In this document: positions 19,710 to 27,604 of the stretch, piece after piece
How the letters are laid out: each line of letters opens with the position of its first letter
Position numbering within the stretch: the first letter of the stretch is position 1
Assembly: GCF_007475525.1 (NCBI RefSeq)
Contig: NZ_CP037899.1
Location: forward strand, 2,138,033 to 2,202,032
Direction: 5' to 3'
DNA: 64,000 nucleotides
Source: Methylacidiphilum kamchatkense Kam1
GTDB taxonomy: Bacteria; Verrucomicrobiota; Verrucomicrobiia; Methylacidiphilales; Methylacidiphilaceae
Made by a program: the position numbers and the translations under genes
Notes under the pieces: generated by a model
What the model was told of the DNA's origin: nothing
The model's database searches: none
Seen by the model: only the letters and a program-made list of their open reading frames with translations

Positions 19710-20461
19710 AAGAAAATCCTCGCATGGTAGAACCCATTAGAATCAACCGGTATCTTGCTTCTTGTGGTCTAGGATCCAGGAGAAGTTGTGAAGCTTTTAT
19801 CCGTTCTGGTCTTGTCAAAGTAAATGACAAAATAGTTAGATCGCTATCAGTCAAAATAAATCCTCAGGATAAAGTTGAGATCAATGGTCAAATTCTGTAT
19901 CCCCTTAAAAAGGATTATATTCTCTTTTACAAGCCCAGAGGATTCCTATGCAGTAAGACAGGGCTCATTGGAGAAAGGACCATTTACCATATCCTACCTC
20001 CATCCTTTCAGAAATATTTCTATGTTGGCCGACTCGATAAGGATAGTGAAGGTCTTATTCTTTTGACCAATGATGGTCTTCTGGCCAATAAAATACTGCA
20101 TCCGAAATTTCACATTCCTAAAACTTATTTGGTTAGTCTTGCTACTCCTTTCGACGAAAACAGTAAAAAAGCATTGCTGAGAGGCATGTATATGGAGGGT
20201 AAAATCGCAAAAGTTCAAGATGTTCAAATCAAAGAGAAAAACAAGCTAAAAATAATCTTAACCCAAGGGATCAAGAGACAGATCCGAAACATGCTATCAA
20301 TACTTGGCTATAAGGTTACCAGACTACAAAGAATATCCTTAGGTCCTTTAACTCTCAAGGGGCTTTATATTGGTCAATACCGTCGATTAACTAAGAAAGA
20401 AATAGATTTGCTTTATGCAGCCATTGAAGCTGCTCAAATAAAACAACCCAATAGTATTTAA
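19706..20461 (+). CDS. RluB/RsuA-family 23S/16S rRNA pseudouridine synthase
   Basis: 251 residues. An N-terminal S4 RNA-binding domain (IRINRYLASCGLGSRRSCEA) is followed by the pseudouridine synthase domain with YKPRGFLCS and the catalytic aspartate in GRLDKDSEGLILLTNDG (Asp111). The sequence KTYLVSL and GIKRQIRNMLSILGYKVTRL are typical of RluB/RluE/RsuA enzymes. The exact target uridine cannot be fixed. It overlaps tilS by 4 bases and is 3 bases from argH. Confidence 0.9.
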   Translation: MKENPRMVEPIRINRYLASCGLGSRRSCEAFIRSGLVKVNDKIVRSLSVKINPQDKVEINGQILYPLKKDYILFYKPRGFLCSKTGLIGERTIYHILPPSFQKYFYVGRLDKDSEGLILLTNDGLLANKILHPKFHIPKTYLVSLATPFDENSKKALLRGMYMEGKIAKVQDVQIKEKNKLKIILTQGIKRQIRNMLSILGYKVTRLQRISLGPLTLKGLYIGQYRRLTKKEIDLLYAAIEAAQIKQPNSI

Positions 20462-20464
20462 ACT

Positions 20465-21859
20465 ATGAATGCTGACAAAGCCCTTTGGGGAGGACGTTTT
20501 CATGAAAAACCCTCTTCCTTATTTACTCGTTTTAGCCAATCAATCAGTTTTGATTGGCGATTATACTATCAAGATATCCAAGGCAGTATTGCTCATGCGC
20601 GAATGCTTGAAAAAATAGGAATTATCGACTCAAAAGAAAGCGAGGAAATCCAAAGCGCACTATCGGAAATTTCCCATCAAATAGAGCAGGGACAGTTTCA
20701 ATGGTCGATGGAGCACGAAGATGTTCATATGAACATTGAGTATGCCCTGACTCAAAAAACAAAAGCTGGCTTAAAACTCCATACGGCAAGAAGCAGAAAT
20801 GACCAAATAGCTACTACTATGCGTATGTGGGTCAAAGAGGAAGTCCAAAAAATTTTCAATCTTCTCTGTCGACTCCAAGCCATACTGGTCCAATGGGCTG
20901 AAAAGTATACAGACCTAGTTATTCCTGGCTACACCCATCTCCAGCGGGCTCAACCCGTTTCAATTGCTCATCAGATTCTTGCGTATGTCGAAATGCTCGA
21001 AAGAGATAAAGAAAAGTTTTTAGCCTGTTATAAAAGCGCGGATGTTTTAATTTTAGGCAGTGGTGCCTTGGCAGGAAGTAGCCTGCCTTTGGACAGAGAA
21101 TATGTAGCCAAGTTGTTGGGCTTTAGTAAGGTATCAGAAAATTCAATGGATGGGGTAAGTGATCGCGATTTTGTTCTAGATTTTCTTTATGGAGGAGCAT
21201 CCTTAGGAATCCATCTTTCGCGGTTTGCTGAAGATATGATTCTTTGGTCGAGTAGTGAATTTGGCTTTTTAGAATTACCTGATTCCTTTTCGTCTGGTTC
21301 TAGTCTGATGCCTAATAAAAAAAATCCGGACATTTTTGAACTACTCCGTGGGAAATCAGCACGATTGATCGCTAATCTCAATAGATTATGCATCCTATTG
21401 AAATCGTTACCTTTGACTTACAACCGGGATCTGCAAGAGGATAAAGAACCTTTATTTGATTCTGCTGATACAATTGAAAGCAGTCTTGAAATTCTTATAG
21501 CCATGATACCGGAACTAAACATTAAGACGGCTAATTGTTTGGAACGAGCGAAAGATCCCCTTCTATTTGCCACAGACATTACTGATTGGCTTGTGCAAAG
21601 GCAGGTTCCCTTTAGGGAAGCTCATCATAAAGTTGGTGAACTCATTGGTTATTGCGAAAAAAATTCCATTTTATTATCAGAGGCGCCAGAGTCAGTTTTA
21701 TCTCGGATCCATCCGGATCTTCCTAAGGTTTGGAAAGAGCTTTTTGATCCACAAAAATCTTTGGATAGAAAAAAAACCATCGGGGCTCCTAACCCAAGTT
21801 CTGTCAGGCAAAGGATCGCACATTGGAAAGAGCGGCTAAAAACGACCAATGCTTTATAA
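20465..21859 (+). CDS. argH: Argininosuccinate lyase
   Basis: Last step of arginine synthesis, releasing arginine and fumarate. It is 464 residues of the fumarase/aspartase superfamily. It starts ALWGGRFHEKPSSLFTRFSQ and has EDVHMNIEYALT, HTARSRNDQIATTMRMW, GYTHLQRAQPVSIAH and the signature loop GSSLMPNKKNPD. Full length with normal catalytic residues. It is the last gene of a plus-strand run and convergent with ccsA. Confidence 0.96.
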   Translation: MNADKALWGGRFHEKPSSLFTRFSQSISFDWRLYYQDIQGSIAHARMLEKIGIIDSKESEEIQSALSEISHQIEQGQFQWSMEHEDVHMNIEYALTQKTKAGLKLHTARSRNDQIATTMRMWVKEEVQKIFNLLCRLQAILVQWAEKYTDLVIPGYTHLQRAQPVSIAHQILAYVEMLERDKEKFLACYKSADVLILGSGALAGSSLPLDREYVAKLLGFSKVSENSMDGVSDRDFVLDFLYGGASLGIHLSRFAEDMILWSSSEFGFLELPDSFSSGSSLMPNKKNPDIFELLRGKSARLIANLNRLCILLKSLPLTYNRDLQEDKEPLFDSADTIESSLEILIAMIPELNIKTANCLERAKDPLLFATDITDWLVQRQVPFREAHHKVGELIGYCEKNSILLSEAPESVLSRIHPDLPKVWKELFDPQKSLDRKKTIGAPNPSSVRQRIAHWKERLKTTNAL

Positions 21860-21904
21860 AGTAAAAATAAATCATTTGATTAGTACTCTAATTGAAGAGA
21901 GTAT

Positions 21905-23590
21905 TCAAACCTGGATGGGAGAAGGGGGAGGATTTTGTTGTTCTTTTTTCCTCAATCGATATTTCAACAAACAGTAAGCAACAAAACTGATTTCAAGAAA
22001 GACATAGAGCAGGACATAGCCTATCCCTCCGCTACCAAACCCATAGCTATGCAAACCCTTACCCAGAACAAAATTTACTCCATACCATGCCATCAACACG
22101 CTAAGGAAGCAAAGGACAGAGCCCACCGCCAGTCCAAACTCTCCCCACCAATGAGCAATTCGACCATGCAGTACAGCCAAGTAACAAAGAAGCGTAATTA
22201 AGGCCCATGTTTCTTTTGGATCCCAATCCCAGAATCTGCCCCAAGAATAATTGGCCCAGACGCCTCCTAATATTGTTCCAGCAGCCAACAAAAAAACGCC
22301 TATTTGAAGAGACCTGTAAATATACTTTGCTAATACCCCTTTTTGGAATCCTCCCATGCCTGCATTTTTAGAGGTATTCCATAAATAAATATGACTTAGT
22401 CCGAGGGCGAGAGCAAAAGCTGCATAGCTTAAAGTGATTGTCAATACATGAATAGTAAGCCAAAAATTATTCCTTAAAACCGGGACAAGAGGTTGGATAG
22501 TGGGATCAAAGATTAAAGGCTGAGAATCCACGAGCATCATACAGATTGCTGCAAAAGGGCAGGCAGCCATAAGAAAGAATCTGGAATGATAAATCGCTTC
22601 AAAAACAAGAGCAAAGAACATCACCCCAAAAGAAACCCATACAACTGATTCATACATATTGCTCACGGGTGGACGACCCGCAATGAGGATTCTGCAGACA
22701 AATCCATATACATGAAACAAGAAACCGAAGACGGCAAATCCCCAGCCAATTCTATACCCTAATTCAGGCTGCCATCCTCGAGATAAAAGAAAAACAAGGG
22801 AGGCTATCCCATAGCAAATCAACGTCCATTTCCAGGGATTTAAGACCGTGTAAGCATGTTCGAAAAGAAGCGAATCATTTGAAGGATATATCCTAGGAGC
22901 ATAATCCTTAAGTTGTTTAGAAAACAAAGAAGCTTCTTCTTGGGCTTTACTAAAATTTCCTTGAAGATAGGCTCTTTTCATGGAATCGAAAATGACAAGG
23001 AGTGATTCGGAAAGTCCTTGAGGATAATACTGAGTTGCATTTTCAATCGTAACCCATTTTTTATTTGGATCCAAGGGATTGGGGATCACGTGGAAAATCT
23101 CTCCTGAATATAACTCTTCAAATAATTTCAATCTACCGGAAACAGCCATCGCCTCTTTTTCTTCTGGATTCAATGAGGCACCTTCGGCTTCTGGCCTATG
23201 AAGATGTTTCACTACAAAGTCTTTAAAAAGATTATTTTCTCTAAGCTGTTGAAAAGAGAAGAGTTTCTTTGCTGAATCTATTCCAATATCTTTTCTTAAC
23301 AAGGGATTGTCTACAAGGATAACGGGCTGCCTTTCCCAGCCTTCAGGATGAAACCACAAAGATAAGACAAAATCGGTACTGCCTACTTTTTCTCCTTCAA
23401 GGGTTTTTATTGAGTCTCTGCCACTAAGAGAAAGTAAAATTTCACGCGCAAAAACTGTTAAAGGCTTTTTTCTTCCTCCATGCTGAATGGCTATTTGAGA
23501 AAATTGATTCAGTTCTTTCCCTAGGAGGGTTGAGGGAAGAAGTATGCATAAAATGATAAGAAAAATCCTTAGACCACTTCTATTGATCAT
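21905..23590 (-). CDS. ccsA: CcsA/ResC-type cytochrome c biogenesis protein
   Basis: Inner-membrane component of system II cytochrome c maturation that handles haem. It is 561 residues. A signal-like N-terminus and a ~230-residue periplasmic part precede about eight hydrophobic helices. The haem-handling WWD motif is WANYSWGRFWDWDPKETWA near residue 460, and conserved histidines lie in FWLTIHVLTITLSYAAFA and LHGRIAHWWGEFG. The large N-terminal domain is typical of Verrucomicrobia/Bacteroidetes-type fused forms. The many c-type haem proteins nearby (haoA, cytochrome c) need such a system. Confidence 0.9.
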   Translation of the reverse strand: MINRSGLRIFLIILCILLPSTLLGKELNQFSQIAIQHGGRKKPLTVFAREILLSLSGRDSIKTLEGEKVGSTDFVLSLWFHPEGWERQPVILVDNPLLRKDIGIDSAKKLFSFQQLRENNLFKDFVVKHLHRPEAEGASLNPEEKEAMAVSGRLKLFEELYSGEIFHVIPNPLDPNKKWVTIENATQYYPQGLSESLLVIFDSMKRAYLQGNFSKAQEEASLFSKQLKDYAPRIYPSNDSLLFEHAYTVLNPWKWTLICYGIASLVFLLSRGWQPELGYRIGWGFAVFGFLFHVYGFVCRILIAGRPPVSNMYESVVWVSFGVMFFALVFEAIYHSRFFLMAACPFAAICMMLVDSQPLIFDPTIQPLVPVLRNNFWLTIHVLTITLSYAAFALALGLSHIYLWNTSKNAGMGGFQKGVLAKYIYRSLQIGVFLLAAGTILGGVWANYSWGRFWDWDPKETWALITLLCYLAVLHGRIAHWWGEFGLAVGSVLCFLSVLMAWYGVNFVLGKGLHSYGFGSGGIGYVLLYVFLEISFVAYCLLKYRLRKKEQQNPPPSPIQV

Positions 23591-23913
23591 GATAGTAAAA
23601 AGATAGTAATTACGAGTGAATAGTAAAACAAAAATTATAATCCTCTTCTCCTCTTTTTATAGAGGAGGGACAAAGTGTTCTAAAGAGAAAAGAGCTATCA
23701 CATACTATCAGACTGTAAAGGCTGTTCTCTTTGAGTCAAGAGCTTAGGGAATTTAATTAGTATACCTTGATACAAAGCCAATTCTTTCTTATCTTTGCAA
23801 CAAAGAGAGAAGAAAATTTATATTTGACATTTCAAAGTTCAGATAAAAAGTTGAAAACAACAAATATTTTTACTTTGTGTAGTCTATAAAATTATTTTAT
23901 CTACTCTCAAAAG
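23591..23913. other. Divergent intergenic region ccsA / ribBA with hairpin
   Basis: 323 AT-rich bases between divergent genes. An inverted repeat (CTCCTCT at 23648-23654 and AGAGGAG at 23661-23667, six-base loop) could form a hairpin in either transcript. A TTGACA hexamer occurs in the right half, but with no well-spaced -10. I looked for an FMN riboswitch upstream of ribBA and saw none of its conserved core. Confidence 0.4.
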
Positions 23914-25161
23914 ATGTCGGAATATCATAACAACCTTAGCTCCATTCCAGAAGCTTTAGAGAACTTCAGACAGGGTAAACTGGTCATCGTAGTCGATGAC
24001 GAAGATAGAGAAAACGAAGGCGATTTTATTGGAGCCGCTGAGCTTTGTCATGCAGAGATGGTTAATTTCATGACAAAAGTCGGCCGTGGCCTTATTTGTG
24101 TAGCTATCACGCAAGAACAAGCTGACAGACTCAACTTACCTTTAATGGTGCAACCTAAAGATAACACTGCCCTCTATGGTACTCCTTTTACAATATCAGT
24201 CGATTATATAAAAGGAACGACGACGGGTATTTCGGCCGATGACAGAGCAAAAACGATTCGAGCTTTATCGCATCCTCACTCTCTGTCCACAGATTTCAGA
24301 AGACCAGGGCATATTTTTCCACTGCGTTCTTCTCCGGGTGGAGTCTTAATGCGCGCAGGCCATACAGAAGCTGCAGTCGATTTAGCCAGACTCAGTGGTT
24401 TAAACCCTGCAGGTGTTCTTGTTGAAATTATGAAGGATGATGGCACAATGGCCAGACTAGAAGACCTAAAAAAAATTGCTAGAACTTATAACTTGCCTAT
24501 AATTACGATCAAAGATCTCATAGCCTATCGTACCCAAACAGAATCCCTTGTAGAAAAAGTCATTTCCGTGAATCTTCCTACCGAATTTGGTGATTTTCAA
24601 CTGTTAGCCTTTAGAAATGTTTTAACAAATGAAGAGCATTTGGCATTAATCAAAGGAAAATGGGATCCCCAAGAACCTGTTTTGGTTAGAGTTCATTCTC
24701 AGTGCCTGACTGGAGAAATTTTCCATTCTTTACGATGTGATTGCCGACAGCAACTGGAAATGGCAATGGCTGCCATAGAAAAAGAAGGAAAAGGAGCGAT
24801 TGTTTACTTAAAGCAAGAGGGGAGGGGAATCGGACTTTTAAATAAACTCAAGGCTTATAGACTTCAAGATGCTGGAATGGATACAGTAGAGGCTAATTTG
24901 GCTTTGGCTTTCGCTGCCGACAATAGAGATTATGGCATTGGTTGTCAGATTTTGCGTTCTTTGGGAATTCACAGAATTCGACTTTTGACAAATAATCCAG
25001 TCAAACGAATTGGTTTGGAAGGTTTTGGACTAGAAATTGTGGAACGAATTCCATTGCATGTCAAAGCCAATGATCATAACAGAAATTATCTTCGAACAAA
25101 AGTAGATAAGCTTGGACATTTAATTCCAAAAGAATTAATAGATTCATCCGAGGAAAAATAA
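23914..25161 (+). CDS. ribBA: RibBA: DHBP synthase / GTP cyclohydrolase II
   Basis: Bifunctional riboflavin enzyme, 415 residues. The N-terminal half makes 3,4-dihydroxy-2-butanone 4-phosphate: VVDDEDRENEGDFIGAAE, then RRPGHIFPLRSSPGGVL and RAGHTEAAVDLARL. The C-terminal half is GTP cyclohydrolase II: VRVHSQCLTGEIFHSLRCDC supplies the zinc cysteines, then YLKQEGRGIGLLNKLKAY and LLTNNPVKRIGLEGFGLE. All key residues are present in both domains. It is followed within about 15 bases by a secreted unknown. Confidence 0.96.
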   Translation: MSEYHNNLSSIPEALENFRQGKLVIVVDDEDRENEGDFIGAAELCHAEMVNFMTKVGRGLICVAITQEQADRLNLPLMVQPKDNTALYGTPFTISVDYIKGTTTGISADDRAKTIRALSHPHSLSTDFRRPGHIFPLRSSPGGVLMRAGHTEAAVDLARLSGLNPAGVLVEIMKDDGTMARLEDLKKIARTYNLPIITIKDLIAYRTQTESLVEKVISVNLPTEFGDFQLLAFRNVLTNEEHLALIKGKWDPQEPVLVRVHSQCLTGEIFHSLRCDCRQQLEMAMAAIEKEGKGAIVYLKQEGRGIGLLNKLKAYRLQDAGMDTVEANLALAFAADNRDYGIGCQILRSLGIHRIRLLTNNPVKRIGLEGFGLEIVERIPLHVKANDHNRNYLRTKVDKLGHLIPKELIDSSEEK

Positions 25162-25175
25162 GGTTGTGTGTTAAG

Positions 25176-25940
25176 ATGGTAGGGCTGAGGGTACAAAAGC
25201 TAATAATCAGCTGCTTGAATCATCTAGGGAGATTGGGCTTTTTGTTCATTGCTGGCAGTTGTGCTTTCTTTTTGCTTTTTCCTGCTGCCTATGGCGGCTC
25301 CAATGAAGACAAACCCGAAGAATGGATTGTCGTTAGCGGTGGACCTGCTTTACGTTTTTTTGAGCATGGTAAAGCAGATTCTCACGACAAGTACTGGGGG
25401 AATTTTATTCGAGCCTCTGTCGCACGCATTGAGCAACTCCAATTATCCAAACCTAAAAACGTAGAAATTAGTTGGCTTGTGTTTCGCCCTGCCTATCAAA
25501 GAAGGAGTCAAGAAGAAAAGCTTGATATACTTTCACAGATTGTATCTCAAGCAGATGCTCTTGGGGTGCAACTTTTTTGGTTTGATACAAAAGAGGAACT
25601 TGTCAATTATCTGAATTTTGGGAAAGACAGAAAACGAGAACCGATTGGAAATTTTGATTATTTTGGGCATTCTAACAAAGCTTGTTTTATGTTCGATTAC
25701 AGTTCGCAATTTGATAATCTTTCTCAAGAATTCCTTCATGAGAAAGAATTGTCTTTAATTGAAAAGAAAATTTTTACTAAAAAAGCGACTATAAAAAGCT
25801 GGGGTTGTCATTCTGGAGAATTTTTCTCTCAAAGATGGAAAAAAAGGTTTGGCATACCAATGGTGGGGGCCGTAGGCAAAACAGATTATACAAGTGCTAG
25901 TTTGCCGTTCTTATCAAAAACTGGTCGATGGACTCAATGA
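25176..25940 (+). CDS. Secreted protein with caspase-like His/Cys arrangement
   Basis: 254 residues from the ATG at 25176 (a TTG at 25164 would add four). A hydrophobic export segment (GFLFIAGSCAFFLLFPAAYG) is followed by a soluble domain. The sequence shows NFDYFGHSNKACFMFDY and, about 60 residues later, IKSWGCHSGEFFSQRW then MVGAVGKTDYT. Spaced GHS and WGCHSGE segments after beta-like strands are reminiscent of clan CD (caspase/gingipain/CHAT) proteases, which use a His-Cys dyad. This is fold-pattern inference; I do not recognise a named family. It overlaps the next gene (ATGA) and probably works with it in the envelope. Confidence 0.6.
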   Translation: MVGLRVQKLIISCLNHLGRLGFLFIAGSCAFFLLFPAAYGGSNEDKPEEWIVVSGGPALRFFEHGKADSHDKYWGNFIRASVARIEQLQLSKPKNVEISWLVFRPAYQRRSQEEKLDILSQIVSQADALGVQLFWFDTKEELVNYLNFGKDRKREPIGNFDYFGHSNKACFMFDYSSQFDNLSQEFLHEKELSLIEKKIFTKKATIKSWGCHSGEFFSQRWKKRFGIPMVGAVGKTDYTSASLPFLSKTGRWTQ

Positions 25941-26545
25941 GAAGACTCCTAGCCTTTTTATTTTTTAGTCTGTTTTTCTTTTTAATTAAGGAACCCTTTT
26001 ATGGAGAAGAGACCGCCGACCCACAAATACCACATCTTCCAATCCCTTCTCCTCCTGGTTATCAAGAAGAACAACAATCTAATGCCAATGGAACAAACGC
26101 AAACCGTGAAAAAGAAAAACTGATCTTTCCTCCAGCACAATACGCAAAAGAGCCTTTAAAACCGCCTCCCGGTATCATTGTAGAAGACTATATAGGGCAT
26201 AGAGCTGTTGACAAGCATGGGAGCGGATGGGGTTGGGTTAAAAAACCTAACGAAGACTGGAAAGATGCGCATTGGATTGCCCTAAAAGAAACGCCTGGTG
26301 GCGTTGTCGCTCCTTGGAGAAAGCTTAAAAAAAAGGCTGCCGATGATAATTTCGAATATCGGATGAGAGGCTACATTGCTGATTATAAAGTGTATGATCC
26401 GCACACAAACGAGTTACTAGAAGTTTTTGTTCCAGAAATGATCGAACCCATTGGTCCAGCAAAACCTTTAACAAGGAAGCCTGGCCCTCCTTCTCGATTT
26501 GCTCACATACCTGAAGAATGGAATCCTAGGAGAAACGTCCAATAA
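25937..26545 (+). CDS. Secreted proline-rich protein of unknown function
   Basis: 202 residues. An N-terminal export signal (LLAFLFFSLFFFLIKEPFYG) is followed by a proline-rich, low-complexity stretch (PQIPHLPIPSPPGYQEEQQ) and then a conserved-looking domain with HGSGWGWVKKPNEDWKDAHW and RMRGYIADYKVYDPHTNELL. The ATG at 25937 overlaps the upstream stop as ATGA, which decides the start. I do not recognise the family. Coupling to the caspase-like gene suggests a joint function. Confidence 0.6.
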   Translation: MRRLLAFLFFSLFFFLIKEPFYGEETADPQIPHLPIPSPPGYQEEQQSNANGTNANREKEKLIFPPAQYAKEPLKPPPGIIVEDYIGHRAVDKHGSGWGWVKKPNEDWKDAHWIALKETPGGVVAPWRKLKKKAADDNFEYRMRGYIADYKVYDPHTNELLEVFVPEMIEPIGPAKPLTRKPGPPSRFAHIPEEWNPRRNVQ

Positions 26546-26602
26546 ACTTCATAACGCTGCGGGCTCAAAACGATTGGTAGGATCAACAATAGAGTCTTTA
26601 GG

Positions 26603-27574
26603 CTATTCCAATGCATAAAATTGTAGGTAGCCTCCCCATGAAGATTGATACAAACGTCTTACTCCAGGAAGAGGGTTGGCAATGGAAGTAGTTAAAGGCA
26701 AAAGTCTTCCAAGTAGGCTTTCTTTCGCTTTTTTGTCCGCTCTCCAAACCAATATGTCATGCGAAGGCAGTTCTTGGATCATATATCCAGCAGATTCCTT
26801 CTCATTGACCCATTTCATAACCATAGGAATCAATCCATGGATGTCTGTTCCGGCTCTTGGAAAGACTCGCCAATCATATCCCATCGATTGAGGAGATTGG
26901 CCAAAAGCCAAAGCCAGATTAGAAATGTCTTCAGTAGTAATGCATAGATAGAGGGGACGGCTCTGCGGTAAGGCTTTTTTCAAAATTTCCAATCCTTCCA
27001 CAGCATTGGCAGCATAAGATTTTGCTAAAATGCTCAATCGATTTGTTTCTTTTGGAGCTCCAAACATTTCTTCAAGCATCTTCAATCCATCTTTTGGGAT
27101 TACTGTCGAATCATAGCTTTCAATCCATATTTCCTTTCCTGTAAAGAGTTTTAACCTTTGTGAGACATCCCACCACCCTATGAAAAGAGCATTGGATGGA
27201 GCATGTGCGTTAACCGATCGCATGGCCTCTATCCATATCCGATTGAGCACATCGTCAATTTCCGAACCAATCGGTTTTGGAGGAAAAACCCTAGCAAAAC
27301 AGCTCGTATTTTGCGAGTCGAGATATTGTGCGATCCAAAAATGGCCTTTATTTCCAAAAGCATAATGCCAATACTTTTGGACTGGGAAGAATGTAGGCAA
27401 GGATAGAAATTGGGAGTCCTTCGTTTCAATTTTAATCAAGGGTTCACGTTTTTTTTCGTGATTGCTCCAAAGGCTTTGGAGGATTAACACAATCCCACCA
27501 GCAAATAGAATCAATCCCCAAAAAACTGGTCCTCTTTTTTTTAGAAAAAAATTTTTAGTTTCTTCTGTAGGCAA
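26603..27574 (-). CDS. haoB: HaoB-like hydroxylamine oxidation accessory protein
   Basis: 323 residues with an N-terminal membrane anchor (PVFWGLILFAGGIVLILQSL) and a large periplasmic domain. Segments such as NALFIGWWDVSQRLKLFTG, IWIESYDSTVIPKDGLKMLE and YDWRVFPRAGTDIHGLI match what is known of HaoB proteins paired with HAO in ammonia oxidisers and methanotrophs. It lies 30 bases downstream of haoA on the same strand. The start appears to be TTG at 27574, as no ATG fits. Its molecular role is not established; assembly or electron-transfer support is a guess. Confidence 0.78.
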   Translation of the reverse strand: MPTEETKNFFLKKRGPVFWGLILFAGGIVLILQSLWSNHEKKREPLIKIETKDSQFLSLPTFFPVQKYWHYAFGNKGHFWIAQYLDSQNTSCFARVFPPKPIGSEIDDVLNRIWIEAMRSVNAHAPSNALFIGWWDVSQRLKLFTGKEIWIESYDSTVIPKDGLKMLEEMFGAPKETNRLSILAKSYAANAVEGLEILKKALPQSRPLYLCITTEDISNLALAFGQSPQSMGYDWRVFPRAGTDIHGLIPMVMKWVNEKESAGYMIQELPSHDILVWRADKKAKESLLGRLLPLTTSIANPLPGVRRLYQSSWGGYLQFYALE

Positions 27575-27604
27575 TTTTTTGAATTAAAAAAATAAAATTA
27601 AAAA

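Noticed and set aside
21884..21903. TACTCT/AGAGTA hairpin between argH and ccsA
   Set aside because: Only six base pairs and no T-run on either strand, too weak to call a terminator.
23081..23097. Possible second parS (GGATCACGTGGAA) within ccsA
   Set aside because: Only the CACGTG core and one arm match; the other arm deviates at several positions and the site is not a palindrome.
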